The notes under the pieces: generated by a model
What the model saw: the letters and a program-made list of their open reading frames with translations, nothing else
Told to the model about the DNA's origin: nothing
The model's database searches: none
DNA from: Haloarcula japonica DSM 6131
GTDB taxonomy: Archaea > Halobacteriota > Halobacteria > Halobacteriales > Haloarculaceae
NCBI RefSeq assembly: GCF_000336635.1
Contig: NZ_AOLY01000042.1
Span: 287,136 to 351,135, forward strand
DNA: 64,000 bases
Reading direction: 5' to 3'
Position numbers and translations under genes: made by a program
Shown: positions 54,508-63,164 of the stretch, one piece after another
Layout of the letters: every line of letters begins with the position of its first letter
How positions within the stretch are numbered: position 1 is the first letter of the stretch

Positions 54508-55386
54508 CTACTCCCCGGTCGAGGCAGACATCTCCCGCCGAGATCTGGTAAGCGGCGAGCTGTCGTCCCCTGACAGACGAACAGTCAGGTAGACCAGCGC
54601 AACCATAACAGTGTTTTCGAGCACGCTAACCACCAGATGTAGCTCGGATGGGACAGTCACCTTGACAAGGAACGGCGGGTGATTCATCGACGCATGGAAC
54701 AGCGCGACGAGCCAGAGGTTACCTGAGAGCGCGTACACGCTCCCGTAGGCAAGACCCATGACCGTCAGTCCGAGGAGCCTGACTGCAAGCCCGGAGCTAA
54801 CGCCGTGCCCCGATGCGAGAAACCACCGCGGGAGGTGAAACAGGGCGAACAGGACCGCGGCAAGGCCGACACCGGACAGCACTGCGCGATGAGTCGTCCC
54901 ACCAGCCAGTCTCGTGAATTTCTGCTGTAGGTACGTACGGAAGAGGAACTCTTCCGGGATCGCAGTGAACAGAAGCGAACTGAAAAGCGCCGCGAGATAC
55001 AGCAGCGGGTGGGCAGCAGTTCTCGATAGCGAGGCTTCGAACCCTGAGATACCACCCGTCGCGAGGGCGACCGCAACAAGGTTGTACAACCCCCAGAAAA
55101 CGATGACCACCCCAATCACAGGTGCCAATGTGCGAACAGGCGGGAGCAGAGAACGCGGTGAGACAGTCTCTATTCTGAGCGTACCAACCGTGAGTGCGAC
55201 GATGAAGACACCCCAGATCATTCCCAAGACGGGCGGCGGCGATGCGCTGGGTGAGATGGTCACCAGTCCGGAGAGGATGACAATTACCAGGAGATACGTT
55301 ACAACGGGAACCAACGGCCCGCCGCTGAATCTCGGCAGGCCAATATCAGGGCGCAACATCCAGTCGGAATCCGATTGCCGACCCAA
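54508..55386 (-). CDS. CPBP-family intramembrane metalloprotease
   Basis: A 292-aa membrane protein with about eight helices and the CPBP/Abi motifs: IPEEFLFRTYLQQKF (EE-x3-R), FALFHLPRWF, and ALFHASMNHPPFL. Members are glutamic/metal proteases within the membrane, some prenyl-protein or bacteriocin related; archaeal ones are mostly unstudied. The C-terminal tail is polar. Monocistronic; start at 55386 or 55359. Confidence 0.88.
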   Translation of the reverse strand: MGRQSDSDWMLRPDIGLPRFSGGPLVPVVTYLLVIVILSGLVTISPSASPPPVLGMIWGVFIVALTVGTLRIETVSPRSLLPPVRTLAPVIGVVIVFWGLYNLVAVALATGGISGFEASLSRTAAHPLLYLAALFSSLLFTAIPEEFLFRTYLQQKFTRLAGGTTHRAVLSGVGLAAVLFALFHLPRWFLASGHGVSSGLAVRLLGLTVMGLAYGSVYALSGNLWLVALFHASMNHPPFLVKVTVPSELHLVVSVLENTVMVALVYLTVRLSGDDSSPLTRSRREMSASTGE

Positions 55387-55917
55387 AATTATCTTTCATC
55401 TCGCAGTCCGGTACAAACCTGTCGACGATGAGTGCCGAGTATGTGAGTTGGCTACAATCCACATTCCTCGACGTTTAAAACCAGTTTTTAGTCTCTGGTA
55501 GCTTTAGTATGCTCCCGACCAACAGGTCAAACGCCGGCGACCGCCTGAGACGGTTCCCGGCTGCCAGCGCCCTCCACGTGTGCCGCCGGTTTCCACGAAT
55601 CGGAATCCATCCCAATCCGGTTGTCCACACGACAACGGGCACAACCCCCTCCCCGTTGTCGATTGCTCAATTAACAGTACGTTGGTACGACAGTTGGGAG
55701 CCATACTACAGACCGAAAGTAACGATGAAACGACGTGTACGCCGGTTAAACTGTTGCTATATGAATGTGCGTGTGTCGGTTTTCACAGGCGACAGGTTCT
55801 GCGAGATGTATCACCGACTAGCCGGGAATTTCGGCACGGCACTTGATACCCAGGCAGTGTTCGCTGAGAGACCGATGCTCCACATACCGACGGGAGTATC
55901 ACGGCAGGTGGTCGGCA
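55387..55917. other. Long divergent spacer before the subtilisin-like gene
   Basis: About 530 nt between the CPBP gene and the protease. Frames in it are Arg/Cys/His-rich and unlike haloarchaeal proteins, so I call no gene. It likely holds both promoters; I could not place the protease promoter with confidence. Confidence 0.45.
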
Positions 55918-57216
55918 GTGCGTGATCGGACTGTACTGCTACTGGCCGTCGTCGCAATCGTATCGCTCACCGGTAGCATCGCACTGCTCGCAGTGACGGG
56001 ACCAACGGACTCCCGCCCGGATAGAGCCGACGCATCAGTATCAGTGTCAGACGGAGCAGCCGGCCGGTTTGCACGTCTCCACGCGGCCGGGGTCACAGGT
56101 TCGAACGTCTCGGTCGGCATCGTCGATCCGACAGGATTCGACACGGAGTCCGAAATGATTGCCGGACAGGTCACCGAAACACGGAGCTTCGGCGGTGAGT
56201 CCGTAGACGATACCCGGGAAGCACACGGGACCGCGACGGCCGCCGTCGTGTCACGGACCGCACCGGACGCCGCCCTCTATCTTGCTAGGGTCGACAGCGT
56301 CGACAGTTATCGACAGGCGGTCGACTGGCTGGTCCGGGAGAACGTCGACGTGATCGTCGCACCTGTGTCGTTCTACGGCCAGCCGGGCGATGGAACCGGG
56401 CCAGTCGCCCGAAGCGCGACGCGAGCGACAGAGCGTGGGTCAGTGTTCATTGCTCCAGCCGGTAATATGGCGCAGTCCCACTGGTCAGGGCAGTACACGA
56501 CCGCGGTCGTCCAGAATCGGACAGTCGCGTTTACAAACGAGAGTCAGAAGAACTACATCCGGGGTGGGACCGAAATCACCGTCTGGCTCTCGTGGGAGCG
56601 GAGCCACGGAGACGAGGAGTACACGGTCGAGCTGTATCGGACGAACGGCACCGACTCCCGTCTCGTCGCCCGCTCACAACCCTACCGCGGCGACGACGTG
56701 CCAAACGGGCGAATCGTTGCCGACGTCAGGCCCGGCGACTACTATCTCGTGATTCGTGGGCCGCCGTCGCCGACTGGCGCACGGTTACGGCTCGTCTCGC
56801 CGACACACGACCTCCAGCATACGTCGGCTCGAAACAGCATCGTCGCTCCGGGGACGGCCCAGGAAGTCATTACTGTCGGGGCATACAACAGCCGTGTCGA
56901 ACAGCTCGAACCATTCAGTTCCCGCGGCCCGACAGTCGATGACCGGACCGGTGTCGACATCGTGGCTCCGGACAGGCAGTTCGCCGCTGCCGCACCTGAT
57001 GGCTTCGTCGGCTCTTCGGCTGCAGTCCCGTATGTCGGCGGAACCGCGGCCCTGATGCTAGAGGCAAACGAGTCGCTATCGCCACGCGAAACAGAGCGCC
57101 TGCTGGAACAGACCACGAAAGACGTGGGCCGGCCGAGACTCGACAACGAGACCGGCCACGGAGCGGTCCGTCCAGTCCGTGCAGTCCGGAGTGCACAGAA
57201 TCGTACCGACGGTTAA
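55918..57216 (+). CDS. Subtilisin-like serine protease (S8), secreted or membrane anchored
   Basis: A 432-aa protein from GTG 55918, where a signal/anchor helix starts at once (RDRTVLLLAVVAIVSLTGS). Catalytic Asp D70 (VGIVDPTGFD), His H103 (EAHGTATAAV), oxyanion Asn in IAPAGN and Ser in GSSAAVPYVGGTAAL are all present, so it should be active. An inserted beta domain (about residues 200-285, TEITVWLSWERSHGDEEYTV) separates Asn and Ser, resembling a pre-peptidase-type domain. The C-terminus is short, without an anchor. It may be regulated by the membrane HTH gene 64 nt downstream. Confidence 0.88.
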   Translation: MRDRTVLLLAVVAIVSLTGSIALLAVTGPTDSRPDRADASVSVSDGAAGRFARLHAAGVTGSNVSVGIVDPTGFDTESEMIAGQVTETRSFGGESVDDTREAHGTATAAVVSRTAPDAALYLARVDSVDSYRQAVDWLVRENVDVIVAPVSFYGQPGDGTGPVARSATRATERGSVFIAPAGNMAQSHWSGQYTTAVVQNRTVAFTNESQKNYIRGGTEITVWLSWERSHGDEEYTVELYRTNGTDSRLVARSQPYRGDDVPNGRIVADVRPGDYYLVIRGPPSPTGARLRLVSPTHDLQHTSARNSIVAPGTAQEVITVGAYNSRVEQLEPFSSRGPTVDDRTGVDIVAPDRQFAAAAPDGFVGSSAAVPYVGGTAALMLEANESLSPRETERLLEQTTKDVGRPRLDNETGHGAVRPVRAVRSAQNRTDG

Positions 57217-57280
57217 ATCTCGTTTTAAGCCAGCCACAGGGCTTTGAGGGGGCCCGTATCATGTATCTGATAGTGACGCT

Positions 57281-57892
57281 ATGTCGAGTCTCATCGAAAC
57301 AATACAGGAGCGGACCGGGACAGCCGACGAGTCACCGCGAGTACTCGATGTTTCGGAGAACGAAACCGATGACGTGCTGGATGCGCTCGCTTCGGACACC
57401 AGCCGGTCGCTGTTCCGCACACTGTACGACGAGCCGGGAACGCCCTCCGAGATAGCGGACCGGTGTGACACGTCGGTCCAGAACGTCCACTACCACGTTT
57501 CGAACCTCAAAGACGCAGAGCTCATCGAACCGGTCGAAACAGTGTATTCCGCGAAGGGCAACGAAATGACCGTGTACGGTCCGGCGAGCGATCCAATTGT
57601 GCTGGTCGGCGACCACGACCTTGCACCGCGCATCCAGCAGTCGATGAGCAACGTTATTACAGGGATAGGACTCATCGGCTTTGCGAGTCTCTTCGTCCAG
57701 TGGGGCGCAGAGAGACTGGCGGACGCAACCGCCGGATCCGAGGTCCTGGCTCCCGCAAGTCCGCATGTAGGGCCAGTCAGTGGAACCAGCACGCTCGCAT
57801 GGTTCGTGTTCGAAGTCGTCGAGCCGGGCGTGCTGTTTTTCTGTCTCTGCATTACCGTTCTCGGTATCGCTGCGCTACTAACTGACGAGTGA
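57281..57892 (+). CDS. ArsR-like winged-helix regulator with C-terminal membrane helices
   Basis: A 203-aa protein. Residues ~25-100 are an ArsR-type winged helix (ALASDTSRSLFRTLYDEPGT, then SEIADRCDTSVQNVHYHVSN). Two membrane helices follow (NVITGIGLIGFASLFVQWG and LAWFVFEVVEPGVLFFCLCI) with a linker outside or inside. Membrane-tethered one-component regulators of this layout are frequent in haloarchaea. It follows the protease gene in the same direction, so a joint unit or feedback control is plausible. Confidence 0.9.
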   Translation: MSSLIETIQERTGTADESPRVLDVSENETDDVLDALASDTSRSLFRTLYDEPGTPSEIADRCDTSVQNVHYHVSNLKDAELIEPVETVYSAKGNEMTVYGPASDPIVLVGDHDLAPRIQQSMSNVITGIGLIGFASLFVQWGAERLADATAGSEVLAPASPHVGPVSGTSTLAWFVFEVVEPGVLFFCLCITVLGIAALLTDE

Positions 57893-58086
57893 CTGCGAGC
57901 GAGACGGCGCAGCAGAATGACAGTGCTACCGTGACCGATTTGCAGGTAAAAACCCACAGTTCACCGACATAGATCCCGACGCTGCAGTCGTAGGTAGATT
58001 GGTGGGAACGCCTCCGACCATGGAAGCCGCTTTATACACTTTCGAGATAGTTTCAAAAACTGTGTGTGTAGACGACGGTCCCGAGA

Positions 58087-59448
58087 TCAGTTCATAACGG
58101 ATCGAAGGCAGATACCAACGCCAACGACAGCGAGCGCCCCACCGACAGCGAGAGCGCCGGCACCGATACCGAAGTCATCAGGCTGAGACTGCTGTGCGGC
58201 CGGCGTTTCGCCGGTAACTGAATCGACGCCGTCAGAAGACGCGTCTGTAGATGTGGTGTTCCCATCTGTGATGCGCAGCGATCCGACCGTGTCGGGCTGC
58301 CCATCGGCTACCTCAGTCCCACGGTACAGCGACAGCTCGTAGGTGCCCGTGGCGAGTGGTGAATCGAGGGCGACCTCCGAACCGGATTCGACCGATACGG
58401 CATCGGCGTCCGCGGCGGTTTCGAGGGTGGGTTCGTCGTGGCCAGCCGCCGTGGTATCAAACAGGAGAACGACACTATCATCGCCGTTCCCGTCACGGAC
58501 GGTCGCGTTGATCTCGTAGTTACTCTCCGGGCCTCCGATAGAAATGGTGGCCACGTCAGCGGTCGCGAGGACGACAGGGATTCGAGCAGTCCCTCCCTGC
58601 CGCCCTGTGACTACTGATTCCTCCAGCCCGAAGTCGGCCGACTCCTCGACCTCGAACTGCTCGCTTGTCGTCCCGTTGGCTTCGATGATGATCGTTCCGA
58701 CAGTCGGTCTCCCGTCAGTCGACTGCCCATCGAACACGCGGTACGAGTACGCAGCGGCGGCGAGCGTGGACGAGAGGTCCGGCTCCGACTCGGTCACGGT
58801 CAGCGAGTCACCGTCATCCGCCACGCTGAGCGTCGCTCCGTCCGTACCGGCGGCCGCAGTATCGAAGAGAACCAGCACCTCGCCGTCATCGTCGTCGTCA
58901 CTGACGGTCGCGTTTATCCGGTAGTTAGCCGCCTCGCTACCAATGGAGAGCGTTTTGATCCCCCCGTCAGTCATTGAGACCGGAATCTCGGCGGTGTCAC
59001 CCTGGGAGACCTCGGCGACGTTTTCGCCGTCATCGGTCGATTCCGGAGTCTCTATCTCCGGTACCGGATCAGTACAGTTGCCGTCACACGGGGCGATAGT
59101 CTCAGTGCGTTCAAACAGCTTGTCGCCGTCGGCATGCGCGGACAGTTCGTAGGATGTGTTCGCTGGAGGGCGCGACAGATCGAACTGGGCGACGAACGTC
59201 CCATTGGGCTGTACTCTGACCTGCCTTTGGTAAAGGAACGGGGTCGATTGGTTTTCAGACAAGACTCTGACCGTCATTTCCGTCCCAGGTTCCAGTGTGG
59301 TCTCCCCGGTGACCACCTGTTGTTGGTCGGCGTGCAGCGGGAGGCTGTCCTCTGAGACCGTGGCTTGCTGCTCCGCAGCGACAAGCCCCGGACCCGTCGC
59401 CGCTGCAGCGATAAGCACCGTGACCAGCGCTACCGACCGAATGCTCAC
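58087..59448 (-). CDS. Secreted surface protein with tandem beta domains and C-terminal anchor (453 aa)
   Basis: The start is GTG 59446-59448, set by a strong Shine-Dalgarno 4 nt upstream. A signal peptide follows (SIRSVALVTVLIAAAATGPG). The body holds two homologous ~120-residue modules: one with DTAEIPVSMTDGGIKTLSIG, one with GTARIPVVLATADVATISIG, each with a NATV strand and LFDT(A/T)AAG. These resemble the BGTF-type surface domains of haloarchaeal glycoproteins. Many N-glycosylation sequons (NATV, NGTT, NTTS) are seen. A Thr/Ser/Gln linker and a C-terminal helix (GAGALAVGGALAVVGVGICL) anchor it. Role: envelope or adhesion, not known. Confidence 0.85.
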   Translation of the reverse strand: MSIRSVALVTVLIAAAATGPGLVAAEQQATVSEDSLPLHADQQQVVTGETTLEPGTEMTVRVLSENQSTPFLYQRQVRVQPNGTFVAQFDLSRPPANTSYELSAHADGDKLFERTETIAPCDGNCTDPVPEIETPESTDDGENVAEVSQGDTAEIPVSMTDGGIKTLSIGSEAANYRINATVSDDDDDGEVLVLFDTAAAGTDGATLSVADDGDSLTVTESEPDLSSTLAAAAYSYRVFDGQSTDGRPTVGTIIIEANGTTSEQFEVEESADFGLEESVVTGRQGGTARIPVVLATADVATISIGGPESNYEINATVRDGNGDDSVVLLFDTTAAGHDEPTLETAADADAVSVESGSEVALDSPLATGTYELSLYRGTEVADGQPDTVGSLRITDGNTTSTDASSDGVDSVTGETPAAQQSQPDDFGIGAGALAVGGALAVVGVGICLRSVMN

Positions 59449-59452
59449 AGAA

Positions 59453-59460
59453 TCACCTCC
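59453..59460 (-). promoter_or_regulatory. Shine-Dalgarno that sets the GTG start of the surface protein
   Basis: GGAGGTGA on the minus strand, 4 nt before GTG 59448. Full complement to the 16S end is rare in haloarchaea, where most genes are leaderless, and it rules out the longer in-frame ATG at 59532. Confidence 0.7.
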
Positions 59461-59796
59461 CTTGGTGCAGGCAACTGTCCGTACGTTTGAGGGCGATACT
59501 GCCAACAGTACCGTGTCGCAGGTGGAGGGCAATTCGCTGGCATACAGTTAGCGGTTACGCCGGGACTGAAAAAGCCCCAGCGATAGGTTAAAACTACGTT
59601 GAACTCGGTAATGCTACTCAGATCGGAGCGTCGGCGAGGGCGTTCTGAGGCAAACGGTGTTTCTATTGTGCCGTTTCGGCGGGAACGATGTTCATGCCAT
59701 CAACATATTCAGTCGTTTTGCAATAAGAAACGATAGGACGCGGAGAGTTGGAAGAGATGCAGTAATTTTATGGTAATTTCGTGATTATTGACCAGT
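59461..59796. other. Divergent spacer between the surface protein and PRC-barrel genes
   Basis: About 340 nt with no gene. A TATA-like ATTTTATGG at 59765-59773 lies 26 nt before ATG 59797, predicting a leaderless mRNA. The surface-protein gene, having a Shine-Dalgarno, must have a leader, so its promoter lies inside this stretch. Confidence 0.5.
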
Positions 59797-60075
59797 ATGC
59801 GAACGGTCCTCGCAAACCAGCTCTCCAATGTCCGGGTCGTGAGTACCGATGGCCGCGAAGTCGGCACACTGCAAAACATTACGATCGATACAGCTACGGG
59901 AGAACTTCAGACTATTGTCATCAACAGCGACATTCAGGAGATATTCGGCGTTGAGCGGGATTCCGATGGCGACATTCGACTGCCGGCATCCCTCATCGAA
60001 TCGATGCGGGATCACTTGACCATTCAGCCGCCTGCAGAGCAGAGTGTTACAGGCGGCGATACTGTGGACTCGTAA
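59797..60075 (+). CDS. PRC-barrel domain protein (92 aa)
   Basis: A single PRC-barrel: MRTVLANQLSNVRVVSTDGR, EVGTLQNITIDTATGELQTI, then DIRLPASLIESM. PRC-barrels occur in RNA-processing factors and photosynthetic reaction centres; free-standing archaeal versions often bind other proteins, including FtsZ-linked CdpB proteins. This one has the length of those short forms. A polar tail (SVTGGDTVDS) follows. ATG 59797 is fixed by the TATA box. Role unassigned. Confidence 0.88.
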   Translation: MRTVLANQLSNVRVVSTDGREVGTLQNITIDTATGELQTIVINSDIQEIFGVERDSDGDIRLPASLIESMRDHLTIQPPAEQSVTGGDTVDS

Positions 60076-60497
60076 CCCGTCGGCCGTTCAAACGATTCGG
60101 GTCGAAACGGATACAGTTGTTAGGTGAGCGTCTACAATTATCTTCTGATGATGAGTACGAACAGTTGTCCAGCTTCAAACTTGCCGTTAACTGTTCAAAA
60201 CCCGCCGTTTCGTCGTTCAAAGCCGCACGTTGGAGAATCCGATCAGTGTACGTATATACCTCAAAACGTCTTCGGCGGCAGAGTTCAGTTCCGTCGGGAC
60301 GCTAAGTCGTCGTTTTTTGAAAGTATGCAGACTAGAAGACGTTTGACTAAACGATGTCCCCGCCTCAGTCGGCGGAGCCCGAGTCATCGTCGAGGGGTTG
60401 TCCTCGACCAGTCACAGCTACTTCGGTAGTGGTCTGTCAACGCAAACACGAACAGGTTCGGACGAATACTCTTTTTTACAAGTAGCCGAAGGAGCTT
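60076..60497. other. Intergenic region with tandem hairpins
   Basis: About 420 nt without a believable gene. Near its right end lie two short stem-loops: CGCC/GGCG around 60361-60374 and GTCGAGG/CCTCGAC at 60389-60408. A TATA-like CTTTTTTACA (60471-60480) lies about 22-25 nt before ATG 60498. The hairpins could end PRC-barrel transcription or be part of a small RNA. Confidence 0.4.
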
Positions 60498-60677
60498 ATG
60501 GAAGTACTATCGCCTGCACAGAACTATCCCGGCGTTGTCCTCGGTATCCTCTGTGCTGGTATCGGAGCTGTGTTGCAGGGTGTCGAAAGTAGCGTTCTAT
60601 GGGGCCTTATCGGGTACTTTGTGGGCAAATCGATACAGAGTACGCTCTGGACTATTACCGGCGAGCGGACCTCGTGA
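60498..60677 (+). CDS. Small membrane protein (59 aa)
   Basis: The sequence starts MEVLSPAQNYPGVVLGILCA and has two hydrophobic stretches (VVLGILCAGIGAVLQGV and VLWGLIGYFVGKSIQSTLWT), ending ITGERTS. A TATA box sits at the right distance for leaderless initiation at ATG 60498, and codon use is normal. Function unknown. Confidence 0.65.
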   Translation: MEVLSPAQNYPGVVLGILCAGIGAVLQGVESSVLWGLIGYFVGKSIQSTLWTITGERTS

Positions 60678-60962
60678 TCCGAAGACAGTCGCGCGAAATG
60701 CCGCCTCAGCCGTAGTGGAAGTCCTGTTCGAGGGGGTCGGTGAGGTCGGGGTTGGCTCGTCGAACATCAGAACTCGATTCGACGGCCGATGTCTTGTGCG
60801 TGAGAGTGAGAGAAACTGGCGGAAGTTATGGCCACAGAGCGGTGGTTTCCACGGGGACAAACCGGGGAGTCTACAAGTCTCCGCACTGCGGAAACGGTTC
60901 CCAAAACGGTCGTGAGCGCGAAACCGTACCAGTCGTGCAGCTAATCAGAGCCGTAAGGCCGA

Positions 60963-61838
60963 CTACCCGTTTCGTTTGAAGCTAGCGGCCACCATTGCGG
61001 TCAAGACGGCGAGGACAAGCAGTTTGGTGCCGACGAGGAGGCCGATTGGGGAAGCGAGCAGCGCCGGAGCGGACAGCCCGATAAGACCGGCAGTCTGGTA
61101 GATGCCGGTCACAAACACGACCGAGATAGCGACGGGGAGGTGTCGGCGGAACGCGTGTGCCTGTGGTTTCAAGGCCTCGCCAGCATCGGGTCGAGACCGT
61201 ACTGTCGGCAAGACGACGAAGTTGTGCCAAATCGCACCGCCGAACCATAGCGAGAACGCGCCGACGTGAGCGAGTCGGACCCCCCAATCCACGAGTGTCG
61301 TCCCCGTTTCCAGCCAGGCGAATCCAGCAAGCGAAACGAGGCTAGCGAGAAGCAGCGTGGACCGAACCGACACCGTCCGGCGAGTCAGCGAGCCGTCAGC
61401 AATACCTCTGATACCGACCCAGAGAACCAAGCCAGAGATAATGCCGATACCGAGAGCCACACGGCCGGTTCCGAACTGGCCATCGCGGACACCGAGACCG
61501 AGATGGACAAGCCCGGAGAGAACGAATCCGACAACTGCGATTGTTTTGATCCGTTGCCACCGGTGCGTGACAGCCCTGTACGTGTCGTCCTCGGCGAACT
61601 CGGACCGGTCGAAGAGAGCGAGTCGCCAATAGAGCCCACCGACAAGGACACCGAGCGTGGCGAGAGTTGCCCACTTAAATACCCGAACCAACACTGGGGC
61701 AGCCAGATTTGCGACCCAGATACCAGCCAGCGACCCGCCCAATAACAGCCCCAAAACGATCCGCGGCTTGAGGACCTGTACCGGAACGGTACGGCCAAGC
61801 AACGAGATCGTGCTGTTTTCGCCTTCTCCCGTACCCAT
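60963..61838 (-). CDS. CopD-like membrane protein (copper resistance D domain)
   Basis: A 291-aa protein with about eight helices. The CopD-type segment RLAHVGAFSLWFGGAIWHNF contains the His and Trp-Phe-Gly motif of the family, followed by PVAISVVFVTGIYQTAGLIG. CopD proteins are linked to copper uptake or heme-copper assembly. It is divergent from a DtxR-type regulator, and a DtxR-like palindrome (61852-61865) overlaps its promoter region, so iron- or manganese-responsive repression is suggested. ATG 61838 is chosen over the TTG at 61844. Confidence 0.82.
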   Translation of the reverse strand: MGTGEGENSTISLLGRTVPVQVLKPRIVLGLLLGGSLAGIWVANLAAPVLVRVFKWATLATLGVLVGGLYWRLALFDRSEFAEDDTYRAVTHRWQRIKTIAVVGFVLSGLVHLGLGVRDGQFGTGRVALGIGIISGLVLWVGIRGIADGSLTRRTVSVRSTLLLASLVSLAGFAWLETGTTLVDWGVRLAHVGAFSLWFGGAIWHNFVVLPTVRSRPDAGEALKPQAHAFRRHLPVAISVVFVTGIYQTAGLIGLSAPALLASPIGLLVGTKLLVLAVLTAMVAASFKRNG

Positions 61839-61851
61839 GAGCAAGCCATTT

Positions 61852-61865
61852 TTAGGCCCCCCTAA
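61852..61865. promoter_or_regulatory. DtxR-like operator palindrome TTAGG-N4-CCTAA
   Basis: Perfect 5-bp half-sites TTAGG and CCTAA with four C between. The same half-sites bound the corynebacterial DtxR box. It lies 14 nt upstream of the copD-like start and 101 nt upstream of the DtxR-type gene, so it could control both. Confidence 0.55.
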
Positions 61866-61966
61866 TCATAACCCTGGGGCCGGAGATGTTCGGTCGATTT
61901 CGTACCCAAGACAGAGCGAAGGGGTTCGGGACTACACTTTCCGCAATAGCTGAGAGACCAAGACAT

Positions 61967-62434
61967 ATGTCCTCAGAATCGCAAACAGGACCCGCTTCGT
62001 CGCTCACACCGTCGGTTTCCGATATCGAGCGGAGTGCAGGCCGTTATCTCTTCGCCGTCTCTGTTCTCTCGGAATCTCCCACGGAGCGGGTTTCGACCGG
62101 AGAACTGCAGGAGTTCTTGAACGTGACCCCAGCCAGCGTCACGGAGATGGTGTCGAAACTCGACGAGCGGGGACTGGTGGACTACGAAAAATATCAGGGA
62201 GTAACGCTCACGGATCGAGGAGACGCTCTCGGCACGGAAGTCGGCTGGCGTTTCTGCGTCGTTTCCACCTTCTTCGAATCGGTGTTAGATACGACCCTCG
62301 ACGACCAGACGGCGTTCGATATCGGCTTCCTCCTCCCGAAAAACGCTGTGTTTCGTCTCCGAAGGCGCGTGGACGGAGCGTGTCTGGGCCTCTGTCCAGA
62401 GGTAGACAGCGGTGGCGAACAGTGCGTTCCCTAA
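61967..62434 (+). CDS. DtxR/MntR-family metal-dependent transcription regulator
   Basis: A 155-aa regulator: winged helix (SAGRYLFAVSVLSESPTERV, TGELQEFLNVTPASVTEMVS KLDERGL-type recognition helix), then a short dimer/metal domain (ALGTEVGWRFCVVSTFFESV) and the haloarchaeal tail GFLLPKNAVFRLR with a cysteine group (DGACLGLCPE ... EQCVP). There is no C-terminal SH3/FeoA domain. It probably senses iron or manganese. ATG 61967 is preferred; the 27 residues before it are basic and not typical. Confidence 0.92.
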   Translation: MSSESQTGPASSLTPSVSDIERSAGRYLFAVSVLSESPTERVSTGELQEFLNVTPASVTEMVSKLDERGLVDYEKYQGVTLTDRGDALGTEVGWRFCVVSTFFESVLDTTLDDQTAFDIGFLLPKNAVFRLRRRVDGACLGLCPEVDSGGEQCVP

Positions 62435-62555
62435 CCAGGGAATGTTTGTAATGTCTACACTCGCTATCGAGTCCAGTCTAACTGTCCCGTCAGCGGACTG
62501 AATCGATACAGTCGGGTCGCTGATGATCCGGAATTGGTCGAGTACGGACGGACAC

Positions 62556-63164
62556 TCACGCCCACTCGATTTCCGGATAGGTCTGGGAGTGGCCCGAACT
62601 GTTCCGGGCGAGGATTTCGGCGACGGCGCTCCGACGGTCGTCGTCACGGCGCTCGGTCCGCTCAGTGTAATAGAGAACCGTCAGGTCCAAACAAGCATGG
62701 AGTAGCTCGTTCGCGGCAAACCGATAGCGGTCGCTATCGGACCCACCGTCGATATCGGCGTCGGTTCTGAGATGATGCTGCACGAACAGAATTCCATCAG
62801 TAGCCAGCGACTCCGTAATATCCGGCAGTCGGTCGACAGCGCGGTAGAAGCTGCTAGTGATAAGATCGTATGTCTCCGGTGGGAACCCGTAGGTCCCGAC
62901 GTCCCCCTGGATCCAGTTAATCCGGTCATCGACCCCACGGTCGCTGGCCTTCTCCCTCGCGATTCGCAGTCCCACTCTCGATTGATCTATCGCATCGACC
63001 TGGTAGCCCGCTGTTGCGAGAAAGACGGCGTTACGGCCCGTCCCAGTCGCGATGTCGAGTGCCCGTCCGTCCGGACAGGTATCGAGGTATCGACGGAGAA
63101 CCGGAGAGGGATCCGGATCCGTCGGATACTCGCCAGTTCGGAACCGCTCGTCCCACGTCGTCAT
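62556..63164 (-). CDS. Class I SAM-dependent methyltransferase (TehB-like)
   Basis: A 202-aa enzyme. Motif I is ALDIATGTGRNAVFLA, followed by the acidic end of strand 2 (YQVDAIDQS), motif II-like WIQGDVGTYGFP, and YDLITSSFYRAVDRLP. Similar small enzymes methylate tellurite, thiopurines or metabolites. The N-terminus MTTWDERFRTGEYPTDPDPS is typical of the TehB/TPMT-like group. Its ATG overlaps the stop of the molybdopterin gene (ATGA), so the two are co-translated. Confidence 0.9.
   Translation of the reverse strand: MTTWDERFRTGEYPTDPDPSPVLRRYLDTCPDGRALDIATGTGRNAVFLATAGYQVDAIDQSRVGLRIAREKASDRGVDDRINWIQGDVGTYGFPPETYDLITSSFYRAVDRLPDITESLATDGILFVQHHLRTDADIDGGSDSDRYRFAANELLHACLDLTVLYYTERTERRDDDRRSAVAEILARNSSGHSQTYPEIEWA

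Noticed and set aside
55509-55925. A 138-codon plus-strand frame before the protease
   Set aside because: Rich in Arg, Cys and His and poor in Asp/Glu, unlike haloarchaeal proteins; no domain and no clear promoter.
60535-60915. A 126-codon plus-strand frame overlapping the small membrane gene
   Set aside because: Basic, Trp/Arg-rich product with no domain; the 59-aa frame at 60498 has the promoter and hydrophobic pattern instead.
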